Shown: in pieces, positions 21,104 to 31,863 of the stretch
Numbering within the stretch: the first letter of the stretch is position 1
How the letters are laid out: each line of letters starts with the position of its first letter
Assembly (NCBI GenBank): GCA_018873225.1
Contig: JAEILZ010000001.1
Span: 8,308,001 to 8,372,000, forward strand
Reading direction: 5' to 3'
From: [Phialemoniopsis] sp. UDSM-2020
Taxonomy: Eukaryota; Ascomycota; Sordariomycetes; Thyridiales; Thyridiaceae
Length of the DNA: 64,000 nt
Position numbers and translations under genes: made by a program
Notes under the pieces: model-generated
Database searches by the model: none
Told to the model about the DNA's origin: nothing
Seen by the model: the letters and a program-made list of their open reading frames with translations, nothing else

Positions 21104-24100
21104 ATGCCCGCGAACGTATGCACAATATGCGATAGACGCTTTTCGAAGGCTGAACATTTGAGACGGCACACTAGGTCGCGTACAGAAACGCTTCAATACC
21201 CTCTTCGTTCCAGATCGATCCGCTAACATACAGGCCAGACACGAAAGAAAGACCGTATCGATGCACAGTGTGCCACAAGTCATACGCCCGAAGGTAGAAA
21301 CTTCCGCGTTCGAACTGCAACTAAGCATCTTCTTCTGACGTATCCTCCTGTCTCTTGTAGCGACGTCCTCTTCCGCCACTCTAGGAATCACGTACGAGGG
21401 GCACAGAGAGAAGCGTCTCCTCAGACGTCACCCAGGCAGGACATCAATGGAACCTCATCCCCTCGAGGTCCGAGGTCCCTCGACGAAAACAATAGAGACG
21501 TCTCAACAATCGTCGTCTCCGAAAGCAGACATTGCTCCCCATCTCCGCAGCCACTCACACAACCCGGAGGCCACATTGGCATTACAACTCCGATCGGGCT
21601 GCCGACCGATCTCATGCCCGATGCCATGGACACAGACCCCGAGGCGGCCCACTATAGTGCAGACGCATTGGAATCGGCCCAAATGATGATCATGGAAGAG
21701 ATAGACTCAACCCTGCTGGATCACTTCCAGGCGACAAACTGTCTCCTGCCTCCTATGACGCCCCCGCAAAGCTCCCAGGCTGATCCCCAGAGGTCCAGCC
21801 ATATGGAGGTCTTCGATGACCAACTGGACCCGTTTCACGCCGATCTGCCTAACGTCAGTCTCAGTGCTGCTAGAGTGACGAGTTCCCAACACAAAGCTTG
21901 CGATGGCAGCACCTTTGACATAGATCACGCCTGGTGGACCAGTCTGGGTGACCAGTGTGTCCAGTCACTGCAAGCTGACCGAGTGTTCGCCTTAGAGTCA
22001 CCGTATCGCTTTCCTGGCCACGCTGGCCCGGACGGTGGTGTGCTAAGCCAGGGACAAAGCATTACCAATGTATGGGACGGTCCAGCAATGTTGGATGGCC
22101 GCGGTTCCCGTCTTCAAGACTTTTGGGCTCCGTATTACCACCAGAAGGTAAAGCCATTGCTCAACATGTGGGATGAGCTGTTTGTCGGTCACGGTCTCTT
22201 TGATGATCGGGCTGGTCCGACGACTAGCGTTAATGAAGCAGCCTGTGGCGCCGGCAATGACTGGACAATAGACTCCGAGACCAAGCACCGGATATGGTTA
22301 GAGTTTGATGCAATCTTCAGTCGTCTTGGCAAGAGTAGCTGCTCGTCGACCCTCACGGTGGAGATGGTGGAGATGGCCTACGAGCACTTCCTCGTGCATC
22401 ATCAATCGGCTATGCCCCTGATTCACCTCCCGACTTTTAGCCCCCGTACAGCACCGACGCCCCTTCTCGTCGTCATGTGTACTATCGGGTTGAGTGTTAT
22501 TGGCTCTACTGATGCAAATAAACTAGTCGTGATGATCTTCTCGGTACGATCTCCCCCACAGTCTTTCGCCAAGATCTTGCTTTTGCTGACGAACAGTTGT
22601 TAGGACTTGGTGAGGATGGCGTCGGAACATCTGTATGCATCTAGCACGGGGGGGCTGTCACTAACTCGAAAATTAACGGCAATGCTAACGGCATTCCTCG
22701 TTCTAAATCTGGCTTCTGTCATTGGGGTATGTATCCCAATTGACCAGTTGCCGTGCGGAACTGAGATGAGAAGGAATATGCTGATCTGGATGTACCTTTC
22801 TAGCACAAGCGCCAAATTGCAGAGGCCGAATCTCTATATCTCAGTCTTCTGACGGTAAGGTAGACTTGTAGACTATACACAGCGAGGTATTCCCTTGATG
22901 AACGCACTTCGCTGATACAGACACTAGAAAGCCCAGTCTGATGGTCTCTTCTCTCTTCATCAAGCCTCCGTTTCACTCGCCAGACTGTCCTCCATTCCGT
23001 CGGAAACCAAACGTTGGAAGATATGGGGCAGCATCGAAGTGATGCGACGGTACTTATACAAGCTTTCATTACGTCACAGCAACACATTTACTGATCCATC
23101 TTACAGGTTTGCAATCCAGCTACTAAAAACGGATTGCTGGTACTCGACGTATTTCTCGATAGCCCCCACGCTTCGGCTGGAGTCACTTCACATTATGTCA
23201 ACTTGTGACGACAAGCTCTTTCAGGCACCGACGGTCAAGGTGTGGTCAAGCATGCATCCCGATTTCGCTCAGATGGACTATCTTTCCACATCTGCTTCCT
23301 ACTCAAAGACGCCGGTGATCCCGAGAGATTCCAATGTACTGCCGAGCGTGCTCGTATTGATGCAGCTGCGCATTGCTGCTGCGACTGCTCTGATCGGCCG
23401 GTCGTCACCAACCAACGCCTCTCAAGCTTATCTGCTGCCCTGGGAGGTATTTGACGAAGACGTCCGTAGCAAGCCTCTGGTAGCTCTCACCATTGACCTG
23501 TCCAGGGCTGCCGATGAGCGAGATCGAGGTTTTAGCATCAATGACGCCATCTCCTGGCACGCGTGCTGCCTCGCCATGGGAGCCTACTTGCCCCTTTTCG
23601 AAACCGCTGCTGGCCGCTCAGGTCCGGAGGCAGCGGCCCGCTCCCTTGAGGCCATCTCTGCATGGGCGGCCACGCCGTCGGCAAGACGAGCGGCCATCCA
23701 CAGTGCCCAAATATTCAAGCTAGTTCTGAATCGAAGGTTCACGGAGCCCGTGACCCAGAACAGCATCCTGGCCCTGTTCCAGGCGGCGCTGGTCCTCGGT
23801 CTCTATATCTACACGATGCCAGGTTTCGAAGCGAGCGAGACCTTCCAACCATACGACGAAGTGGACTGGAAGTCACTTGGCTCCAACGGCCTGGCCGCCT
23901 CGGATGCCGCGCGTCCGGACGCCGGGTCTACCACGGACCCCGCGGCCCGTTTCATCGCTCAGGGCGGACGCCTGAACCTCGGGCTATTCGTAATTTCGCC
24001 CGGCCGCATGCACGCGCGCAGGTGCTGGGCGCACTTTGCGTCGTTGATGGCTGGCCTCGGGCGGTGGAAGTCACGGCCATTTTCCCGCATTCTACACATA

Positions 24101-24235
24101 ATGTGTGACGGGCTCTGCGACGATGCGGATGACTCTCGAGGCGAGGGCCAGGTTGCTGAGCCTCCCACGACGTTTCTGGGTGTGGACAATGGGGGAGCAA
24201 GAAGTGCTAATAATGAGGTTTGTAGTTATAGCTAG
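21104..24235 (+). CDS. C2H2 zinc-finger transcription factor with fungal-specific regulatory domain, 7 exons
   Basis: Predicted nuclear regulator. Exons 21104-21179, 21239-21293, 21361-22543, 22604-22726, 22804-22854, 22928-23049 and 23107-24235 encode 912 residues. Two C2H2 fingers at the extreme amino terminus are assembled from the first three exons. Finger 1 is CTICDRRF...HLRRHTRSH. Then come the linker TKERPYRC and finger 2, CTVCHKSY...VLFRHSRNH. The acceptor at 21238 was chosen because it restores His-Thr-Lys-Glu-Arg-Pro. From about residue 380 follows a fungal_trans-like region (HQSAMPLIHLPTF, then WGSIEVMRRFAIQLL). The last intron, 23050-23106, is 57 bases and keeps frame if retained. 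Position beside the oxidase suggests a pathway-specific regulator, which is inference. Confidence 0.85.
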
Positions 24236-24522
24236 GCGTTAGACTCTAAACTTGAAGATAACTCATAGTAACTCATAGATACAGAGCTCGCGGCAGGTTC
24301 AAGTTATCTTTAGCGTCCTACTCCCTCGGCCTTGATCTTCACACTGTTTTCCAGTTCCATATGCTTGCCTTCACTTGATCAAAAGAGATACCGAGGCTAG
24401 GACACAGAGTCTCCATCATAAGCCGTCGCGGTTGCTTGACCAACTAAGGCAACTTGTTCGCTGAGGGCCTTCGCTCCTGGACGGTAGAATTGGGTCATGT
24501 CGCAGCTCAATGCCATGGATCC

Positions 24523-26072
24523 CTATATCAGGCATGTCAGTCCAAAGAACTTTGAAGAGTCGGTTTCGTCGTCGTCTTCTGGATTTCTGCTCATATTTCG
24601 TTTCACGAGACGTACCTCCCTCAGTTGCTCCATCAGATCTCTATCCTCCGACAGCTTCCCAAGCAATGCAAAGAACTCGTCTTCGGCAATCGTGGCATCG
24701 GGGTCCTTCTGCCAGAGGCGCCTGAAGTTCGCCGTTGAGATGGGGTCGACGATGCTACGGTATCTTTCGGATCGGATCTCGGAGTACTTGTCCAGGATGG
24801 TGTCGTCAGCGAGACCTTTATGGATCCCCACGAGGGCGTCTTGGAGACTGCCGACATCAGCAATGCCTCCAGTCAAACCCATGCCGCCACTAGATTGGGA
24901 CAAGTTCATCGCAAAGGTTAGTCTCATGAAAAACGTTGAAGATCGGGAAGCTTCTTCTGAAGCTAGCTTACAAAGGGTTGCAAAGATGTGCAGCGTCGCC
25001 GGCGAGGAGGAAACGGCCAGAGCGCAGGCCTTGTGCCAGTCTCTGATGCATTTTGTACGGCCCGACATTAGAAATCTTCAGTTCAGAGGGCTCATATTGA
25101 CTCGGAAACAATTCCTTGAAGCGAGCGGGTAGACGTTCGGTGTACTGCTCCTTGGTGAGGCCGGGAACATCACCATATGTCACGCGCCACATCCCGTCCT
25201 TGGAAATCTTGGCCGCCATGTACCAGTCCTTTTGATGGACAATGAAGTTCGAGTCGTCATAGCCGAATCTTTCGAATGGGTAGTAAACCTGTGAACAAAA
25301 CCAGTAAGCAATGACGCTTTCCACTATACGGTGGTAAGAGTTGGGGGAGATTTGCTGGTTGCCCGGACCAAGTAGCCAACTCACGTTGCTGGCAATAATC
25401 TGCTCATCCCATGTCCATCCAGGAAATTCCCAGTCGCCAAAAAGCGCCCGTCTGATCTGACTGTTCCCACCATCACAGCCCACAATGTAGTCGGCCTCAA
25501 GCCTCTTGACCTCGCCCGAGTCCAGCGCCACGTCGACCCATGCCCTTTCACCCGACTGCCCGATAGAAGGCGTCACCTTGTGCTGCATCAGGACCTCGCT
25601 GCCGTGAGCGACGGCGATATCATACATGATCCGTATCACGCGACCCAGCGGCAGACACACCATGCGGTGTACACTCGACTCGGGCTGGTCGCTGCTGTCT
25701 AGTCTGACGATTTCCGACCCGTCTTTCTTGCGCCAACATACACTGGCTGGATGAAAGCCCTCTGTAGCGATTGCGTCCAGCACCCCGGCTCGCCTGAGCT
25801 CGTACTTGGACGGCCCGCCGTAGTGACAGGCACGAGGCTGCTCGTCCAACTTGTCCGCGGCTTCCAAAACTTGTGTCTGGATACCTTGCTTCTGAAGGAA
25901 GACGGCGAGGAGGAGGCCGCAGGGGCCAGCACCAACAATGATGACCTGTACATAATGCCCAAGGTGTTCGGTCAGCGAATTACTTAGAACATCATTTGGG
26001 CACTTAGATTAGGAAAAGGAAGCCCCAAGTGAAAGCAGATTTGGATAACAAAATCCACCAACCTACCTTCAT
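24523..26072 (-). CDS. FAD-dependent aromatic monooxygenase (phenol hydroxylase/PheA-TfdB type), 3 exons
   Basis: NAD(P)H-dependent flavoprotein hydroxylase of the FAD_binding_3 family, usually inserting oxygen into aromatic rings. Exons in coding order: 26067-26072 (only ATG AAG), 24972-25945 and 24523-24889. They give 448 residues, shorter than enzymes of this type that carry an extra C-terminal thioredoxin-like domain. Signatures are GAGPCG at residues 7-12, the DG motif in YIVGCDGGNSQIRRALFG and the GD motif in FLLAGDAAHLCNPFGGMGL. The last of these spans the second splice junction and verifies it. The carboxyl end contains a charged segment (EDDDETDSSK). Divergent to the P450 gene with a shared region of 987 bases, so the two may be co-regulated. 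The first intron is about 120 bases. Confidence 0.9.
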
Positions 26073-27059
26073 GATAAGCTCGACTTGGATTTCTCGACGC
26101 TATTGAAGGCGCAGCTCAAGCCCACTCTGGTAATTCTGATTACAGAAATCAAGAGATGAAAGCCAACAACCTAGTATTCTTCTGTTTTTCTTCTGGACAA
26201 TGCCGTCGCATTAGAGGTGTGGGAGCCACCCACTTAACGACAGTGACAGGATGTAGATTCTCGAGGTCTAGATTCCAATGACACCAGATAATTGTTTGGC
26301 CTAGCTACACATGACTCGTCCGAGACTACTCTAATGATGTCTTTAGAGGTCCTTTGGGCAGTGGCCCTCCATGGACAAACCAAAAAACAATCTGGAGAGT
26401 GCGACAGGGGTGGGAATGTGGGAATGTGGGGGAGGCCAATCCATGAACTTGCCGAGCGCCATCATTCGAACGATTCCCGGTATAGCAGCCGAGACGAAAT
26501 CCTAGCAGTTGATCGCATCTATGTTGCCGAAGGTCTTATGAGGATGATTTCGAATACCTCTTAGCAGCATGGTAGGACAGGACAAAGTGGAGGGTGGCAG
26601 TGGGGGGGAAGCCTCCATCCCCCACACTTGCAATCGGAGGTCTCGAACTGACAACAGCCACCAAAGCTTCAAAGTTGGCATGCCGAGAGACACCATCGTT
26701 AGCGATAGTTCCTAAAGGAGTCCAAGTTTGTCGATTCTTGAAAAGTAGTGCTCGGGTGTTCCCATGAACTGCAACGCATCTCTGGCCGCTGCAGAGGAAA
26801 AAGTCCCCCATACTGACTGCAGGGGTTTCATGACGATCCCCCCACATGCAGGCTGATAATCTCCACTCCTTTTCCTTCACCAGATCTTAGATGCTGTTGT
26901 ACTTTTAGACAGTGGATGGCAAGGCTTAAGTTCAGACGTTCCATGTGGATTTTTAGAGCTAAGATATAAAAGTGCATGTGTGTGAATTAGTTACGAAATT
27001 TATCCCTGGAGCTGTCAGTTCTCCTTGTATTGCCCAAATTCTAGCTTGATCTTACAATC
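26073..27059. promoter_or_regulatory. Bidirectional promoter region between FAD monooxygenase and P450
   Basis: Nearly 1 kb between divergent start codons. Notable sequence includes a G-rich stretch with repeated GGGAATGTG (about 26411-26430) and a G7 run near 26603. A 114-codon ORF on the minus strand at 26536-26880 has no recognisable content and is not called. Confidence 0.45.
26965..26972 (+). promoter_or_regulatory. TATA box of the P450 gene
   Basis: TATAAAAG lies 88 bases upstream of the P450 ATG, a good match to a eukaryotic TATA element at plausible distance for a fungal promoter. Confidence 0.45.
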
Positions 27060-28839
27060 ATGGTTCTTTCAATGCCTGTTTCGGCGCTCTTTAGGGTCCA
27101 AAATGCCTTCTGGGTCACGATATTGGCGGTTACTGTGATCGTCATAGCCATCCTTACTGACTGGGTACGCATGTTGATAATGCGGCGGCGACTACCACCG
27201 GGGCCGTTCCCGTGGCCCTTAGTGGGAAATCATTTCCAAACACCGTCAGTGAAGCCCTGGATAGCCTGGGAGCAATGGGCAGACCACTACAAATCGCCTA
27301 TGGTGACATTGTGGATCGGCCGGCATCCGCGGATCATCCTATCTGATGCCTGGGTCGCTTCTGATTTGCTGGAGAAGAAAGCCGACATCTTCTCTTCGCG
27401 GCCTCATCTGATAGTCATGGGAGATATGATCAATACAACCACAACTAATCAGACTGTTCTTGAGTATGGTGATCGATGGAGGCTCCACCGAAAACTCATG
27501 GTAAGTTGCCTACCAGATATACACGCAGGATCCTTTGGACGCTGTCGAAATATTCCAGTATCACTGACACGAGTCCTAGCACGCGGCTGTTGGTTCACAG
27601 GCCGTTCGGAACTATCGCTCTTTCCAGGCGGATGAGTCCAAATTATTGACTCGTGATTTCTTGGAGCACCCAGATGACTTCGAGATGTCTGTTGAGCGGT
27701 ACTCGATTTCGACGACATCGATCATTGGATGGGGTCGCCGCATCGACAAGAATAACGACTACGTTGCGGTGCAAGCCTTGAAAGTGATGGAGAGCGTCAA
27801 CTTTGTCGTACCGGGAGTTTATCTGGTAGAAGCCCTGCCGTGGCTTGGGAAGCTCCCGGCCTGGCTGTACAGCTTCCCGACTGTCCTCCGCATGGGCTCA
27901 GCCATTGCCGCCAGATACTTTTACATGCTTACTGAGGAAAGCATGGAGAACAAGGAACCGGCGTTCAACAAAGTCATGATGGATGCGCAGAAGAATCACG
28001 ACTTGTCAGTCCTCGAGGTCTCTGGTTTGATGGCGAACCTCATCGGTGGTGGTGTCGATACCACCTCTAGCACGATGCTCAGTTGCATCCTAGCCATGGC
28101 CTGCTTTCCAGAAGTCCAGCGGAAGGCCCAGGAAGAGATGGACATGGTCATAGGAAATGACAGGTCGCCAGCCTGGGCTGATCTTGACGGTGGCAGCCTG
28201 CCCTACCTGACCGCACTCGTCAAGGAAGTCCTGCGCTGGCGAACTGTGACAGTGCTAGCGGGAATCCCACATGCGAACACCAAAGACGTCGTGTATCAGG
28301 GCTACCACTTTACTGCCGGTACAAACTTCGTAGGCAACATGTGGGCCATCCATCGCAACCGTAGAGACTTTCCTGAGCCTGATAGGTTTATGCCTGAACG
28401 ATTCCTTAAAGGATCCGAGAGGCCCTATCCTAACGCCAGGGGGAGCAACCCGTTTGGCTGGGGTAGACGACAATGCAGCGGCCAGCCTCTCGCGGAACAA
28501 GGCCTTCTTTTCTCGCTTGGCCGAATGATCTGGGCTTTTGACATCAAGCCTGGTCTGGACGAACATGTAAGCAGTCTCCCCACCCTGTCCATTTTAAGAT
28601 CTCGACGCTGATAACCTTAACATACATAGGGCGAGGAAGTCAAGCTTGATATTTTTGCATATACCGAGAGTGAGAATTCGCGACCCGAGCCTTTCAAGGT
28701 TCGCTTCATCCCTCGCACAGAAAATATTCAACGGATTATCCTGGATGAGGCCGCAGAGGCCCGTGAGGCTTTACGCATCTACGACGGAGAGACAAAGTTA
28801 ACCATGGCCGACGCCGCTCCTTATCCGGCCATGCACTAG
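27060..28839 (+). CDS. Cytochrome P450 monooxygenase, 3 exons
   Basis: Membrane-anchored haem-thiolate oxygenase in the endoplasmic reticulum, working with cytochrome P450 reductase. Exons 27060-27500, 27580-28566 and 28630-28839 give 545 residues. There is an N-terminal transmembrane anchor (about residues 15-40), then the proline-rich hinge LPPGPFPWPLVGN. The I-helix motif is GGGVDTTSS, the K-helix ExxR is EVLRWR, PERF follows, and the haem loop FGWGRRQCSG has Cys446 as the iron ligand. All elements are intact. Overall style resembles the fungal OrdA/CYP620-like group, but I would not fix a CYP family by eye. A terminal tail of about 70 residues after the third intron is longer than in many P450s. 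Divergent neighbour of the FAD monooxygenase. Confidence 0.94.
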
Positions 28840-29816
28840 AATCGCTTGGGAAACTGGTGTGGGCAAGTCGAAGCAGTGTACTTCTGATGTGGCGCTTTCA
28901 TTGTGGGAAGCTCTACGTTCGATGTGTAAAATCTCCTTGGAGGGCGGTGTGCCACGTCTTGGCCTGCCGCCTAGATCATGTACACAACGCACGGAGAGGA
29001 GATCACTGGCCATGCGTTTTGGTTCCGCAATCCTACATGACTTACATCAGGGTTGAATCTCAAATATGACCGAGCATATCGAACTGACCTGAAACTGGGC
29101 ATCTTCGCCGGCTTTAATGGTGATTTTGCATTCTTCCGAGGTATCCCCATGCCTCTGTTTGAAACCGACTTTCCAACCCGAATTCGGTGAACGCTTATCT
29201 GAGCCTTTCGATGACTTGTGGAAAGCGCTCGCCACGACCAAGCTTAAGGCGAGATGACCTAGCTAGACAGCAACAAAAGAGCACAAGTCATCCTTTGCAT
29301 CTCAAATTCGGAATCCCAGTAAGCTGGGTGGCCTTGGATGATGTGGGGGGGGGTAGTGAGATGTGGAGATGTGGAGGACTTGGGATGTGGTGGTGGTGGA
29401 GGATCCCGGATAGGCCCTCCAGGGAATGAGGGGAAAGGAAATAAGGGGCGAATGGAGGCTCGTCTCGCTTCATTGGTCGAAAGTAGACATTAGCTTGTAA
29501 TCTGGATGGTTTCTGGCAAAAGACTGCCACTACACCCTCACCTCCTTCTCGGCCGGATTTCAAATTCTCAAAGCGGGGGGGGGGGGGGGGGGGGGGGTGG
29601 GGGTTACCCCAGATCATCCTCGATTAATCTAAATTGTATGTTGTGGGGAGGGTACTTAAATATGCGAGTATTGTCAAGGGAAGGACATCCTCGTTTTTGG
29701 CACAAAAGAGCTCGTCAGTCTAGAGTTGCTTTTTCTGGCAACTTGTTGTTCAATTTGTTTATCTAGCATCCTTGTTTTTCCCGTACTGGGTGTTCCAAGT
29801 CTTTCATATCCACAAA
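28840..29816. other. Intergenic between P450 and MFS carrier, purine-rich with a G23 run
   Basis: About 980 bases. From about 29340 to 29420 the plus strand is rich in GATGTGG/GGTGG, and a long guanine run follows at 29575. The carrier's promoter must lie in the right part. The small ORFs are low-complexity artefacts. Confidence 0.5.
29575..29603 (+). repeat. Homopolymeric guanine tract (G23, then T and G5)
   Basis: Twenty-three consecutive G, one T and five more G, about 215 bases upstream of the MFS start codon. A run of this length can form G-quadruplexes and is prone to length variation. Assembly errors in exact length are possible. Confidence 0.9.
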
Positions 29817-31448
29817 ATGGGTCTTGGAGTTTTAGACACTCATGGGCATCAGCATGTCCCTGGAACGGCTACACTCGTAGAACAGAGGGGCGAATCAGCC
29901 AGTATTCATGGCGCCTTGAAGCGAGGCTCAGGGAGACACAGCGACGTTGTTCTGAACCCTCAGCCGTCTGATGATCCGAATGACCCATTGAATTGGTCCT
30001 ACTCCAAGAAGGTCTTGATCATCGTGATCATTGTGTATGGTGCTTGCATCTGCGTGTGTTGCACCGGACCACTTCTGAACGCTAGTCTCTACGTTCTGTC
30101 TTTGGAGCTTCACCGTTCCTTTGGCGACCTGGCACTCCTGTCCGGCTATCAGATCCTGGTTGCCGCGGCTTCTGGTCCGCTCGTCAGCGCACTTTCTACA
30201 AAGTACGGCAAACGGCCCGTGCTTCTTGGGTCGACTATTGCCTGTCTCATCGGAACCATCGTTTGCTCCTGCGCCTCGACGTACAACACTCTTCTGGCTG
30301 GTCGAATCATTCAAGGACTTACCTTGGCGGCCTGGGAATCTTTACCATTCACCCTGATAGGAGATCTCTTCTTCGTCCATGAGCGCGGGCTTTGGACCAC
30401 GGTCGTGGCGTTCACAATGACAGCGATTTCCAACCTTAGCTCTGTCATCGCGGGTCAGATCGTCGTCGCTACCGAGTGGCGTTATCTGTTCCACATCATG
30501 AACGGCTGTCTCGGTCTTCTTATCCTCCTGCAGTTCTTCTTGGTTCCCGAAACTTGCTATCGAAGAACTCACAGTGGTCATCCTCGGAGCGGTCATCAGG
30601 GGTTCGCGGAAAAGGACTTGCAAGGAGTCGAGACTACCCAAACAGAGAACGTTGGAAACAATGCTCAACCGCCGAAGAAGACGTTCGTGCAAAATCTTGC
30701 CCTCTTCACGGGTACCTACAACGAAAAGGGCCTTGTCCATCTCTTCCTAGCGCCTCTTGTCGTCTGTGCGAATCTTGGTGCGCTATGGACGATTATCGTT
30801 ACCGGGATGGTCTCCTCCTTCTACGTCGCGATGGCCTACGTGACCGCTCAGCTCTTTGGGCCACCTCCATACTTACTCACTCCTGCTGGAATCGGTAATC
30901 TATCGGTCGGGCCATTCCTCGGTGGCACCATCGGCTGTATTCTGGTGGCCTTGATGATGGACCCGTTGACACTTTGGATGGTCAAGCACAATAAGGGTGT
31001 TTTCGAGCCAGAATTTCGCCTGCCACTCAGCATAGTTGGCGTGCTATGCGGCGCCGGCCTAATAGGATTCGGAGCCCTCACGTCCAAGCAAGGAAATGTG
31101 TACCTCATTGACTTCATGTGGGGCCTCACTCTTGTCGGCATTGTCTTCATCACAAGCCCCTGCTCGGCTTATGCGATCGATGCCTACACCGACTTGAGCA
31201 ACGAGATATTCATCCTCAGCATCATGTTCAAGAACTTCCTCTTCTACGGTTATAGCTACTTCGTCAACAACTGGGTGGCTGATGCCGGGCCTGGGGTTCC
31301 TTTTTACGTCTTTGCAGGAATCAGCTTTGGCCTGGTTGCGACCGCGTTGCCCGTTTACATGTTTGGAAAGCGATATAGACGGTTCTGGTACCAGCACAAT
31401 ATGGCCAAGAAGTTCAGTGTCACTGCCACGGCTCAGCTGGAGGAGTAA
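29817..31448 (+). CDS. MFS drug:proton antiporter-like carrier (DHA1, 12 TM), single exon
   Basis: Plasma-membrane carrier of 543 residues. The amino terminus MGLGVLDTHGHQHVPGT and the DPNDPLNWS motif before TM1 are typical of a fungal DHA1 subgroup that includes Hol1/Tpo-like polyamine and drug carriers. Six hydrophobic segments follow, with LSTKYGKRPVLLG (loop 2-3 motif A) and LAGRIIQGL in TM4. A hydrophilic central loop lies at about residues 255-305, then six further membrane segments. I start at the ATG at 29817; 15 upstream in-frame codons begin at a non-ATG codon. Its position after the P450 suggests export of a product or intermediate, or uptake of the substrate, of the local pathway. 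This is inference. Confidence 0.92.
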   Translation: MGLGVLDTHGHQHVPGTATLVEQRGESASIHGALKRGSGRHSDVVLNPQPSDDPNDPLNWSYSKKVLIIVIIVYGACICVCCTGPLLNASLYVLSLELHRSFGDLALLSGYQILVAAASGPLVSALSTKYGKRPVLLGSTIACLIGTIVCSCASTYNTLLAGRIIQGLTLAAWESLPFTLIGDLFFVHERGLWTTVVAFTMTAISNLSSVIAGQIVVATEWRYLFHIMNGCLGLLILLQFFLVPETCYRRTHSGHPRSGHQGFAEKDLQGVETTQTENVGNNAQPPKKTFVQNLALFTGTYNEKGLVHLFLAPLVVCANLGALWTIIVTGMVSSFYVAMAYVTAQLFGPPPYLLTPAGIGNLSVGPFLGGTIGCILVALMMDPLTLWMVKHNKGVFEPEFRLPLSIVGVLCGAGLIGFGALTSKQGNVYLIDFMWGLTLVGIVFITSPCSAYAIDAYTDLSNEIFILSIMFKNFLFYGYSYFVNNWVADAGPGVPFYVFAGISFGLVATALPVYMFGKRYRRFWYQHNMAKKFSVTATAQLEE

Positions 31449-31863
31449 TCAGGGGTAGTATAGGCTATCTGCGTAGGAGAGGATGATTCATTTTTGCGAG
31501 AAGATTGGATCCGTCTCGATAGTCCTACTACAGCTGCTGGGCAAGGCCACTGATCACTGAGACGAGTGAGGGTCTTGTCAAGGTCATCTCAACTTAAGCT
31601 TTATTAATAATCGATTCAATTTATGAAATTCTTTCATTAATACTCAAGTGCTTAACACAATCAGAACAGTCGTTATATCTTTGAGATCCTTCGCTTGAAG
31701 CCGTAGGAAACCCACAGATCCGAGAGGTCAACAGATACAGCTGAAACTCAGAGATGCTAATTACGCTAAATTGTTCGGCGGACTTATCTCGCGGCAGATC
31801 AGCCTACGCCATACAGATTACATGACCAAGAAAACCACATGTAATGTCCTATCTATAGGCCTC
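31449..31863. other. Convergent intergenic spacer, MFS carrier and methyltransferase
   Basis: About 415 bases between two convergent stops. AT-rich around 31590-31660, consistent with polyadenylation signals for both genes. Nothing else seen. Confidence 0.45.

Noticed and set aside
26536..26880. Minus-strand 114-codon ORF in the FAD monooxygenase/P450 promoter
   Set aside because: Overlaps G-rich low-complexity sequence and shows no motif. It is more likely promoter DNA.
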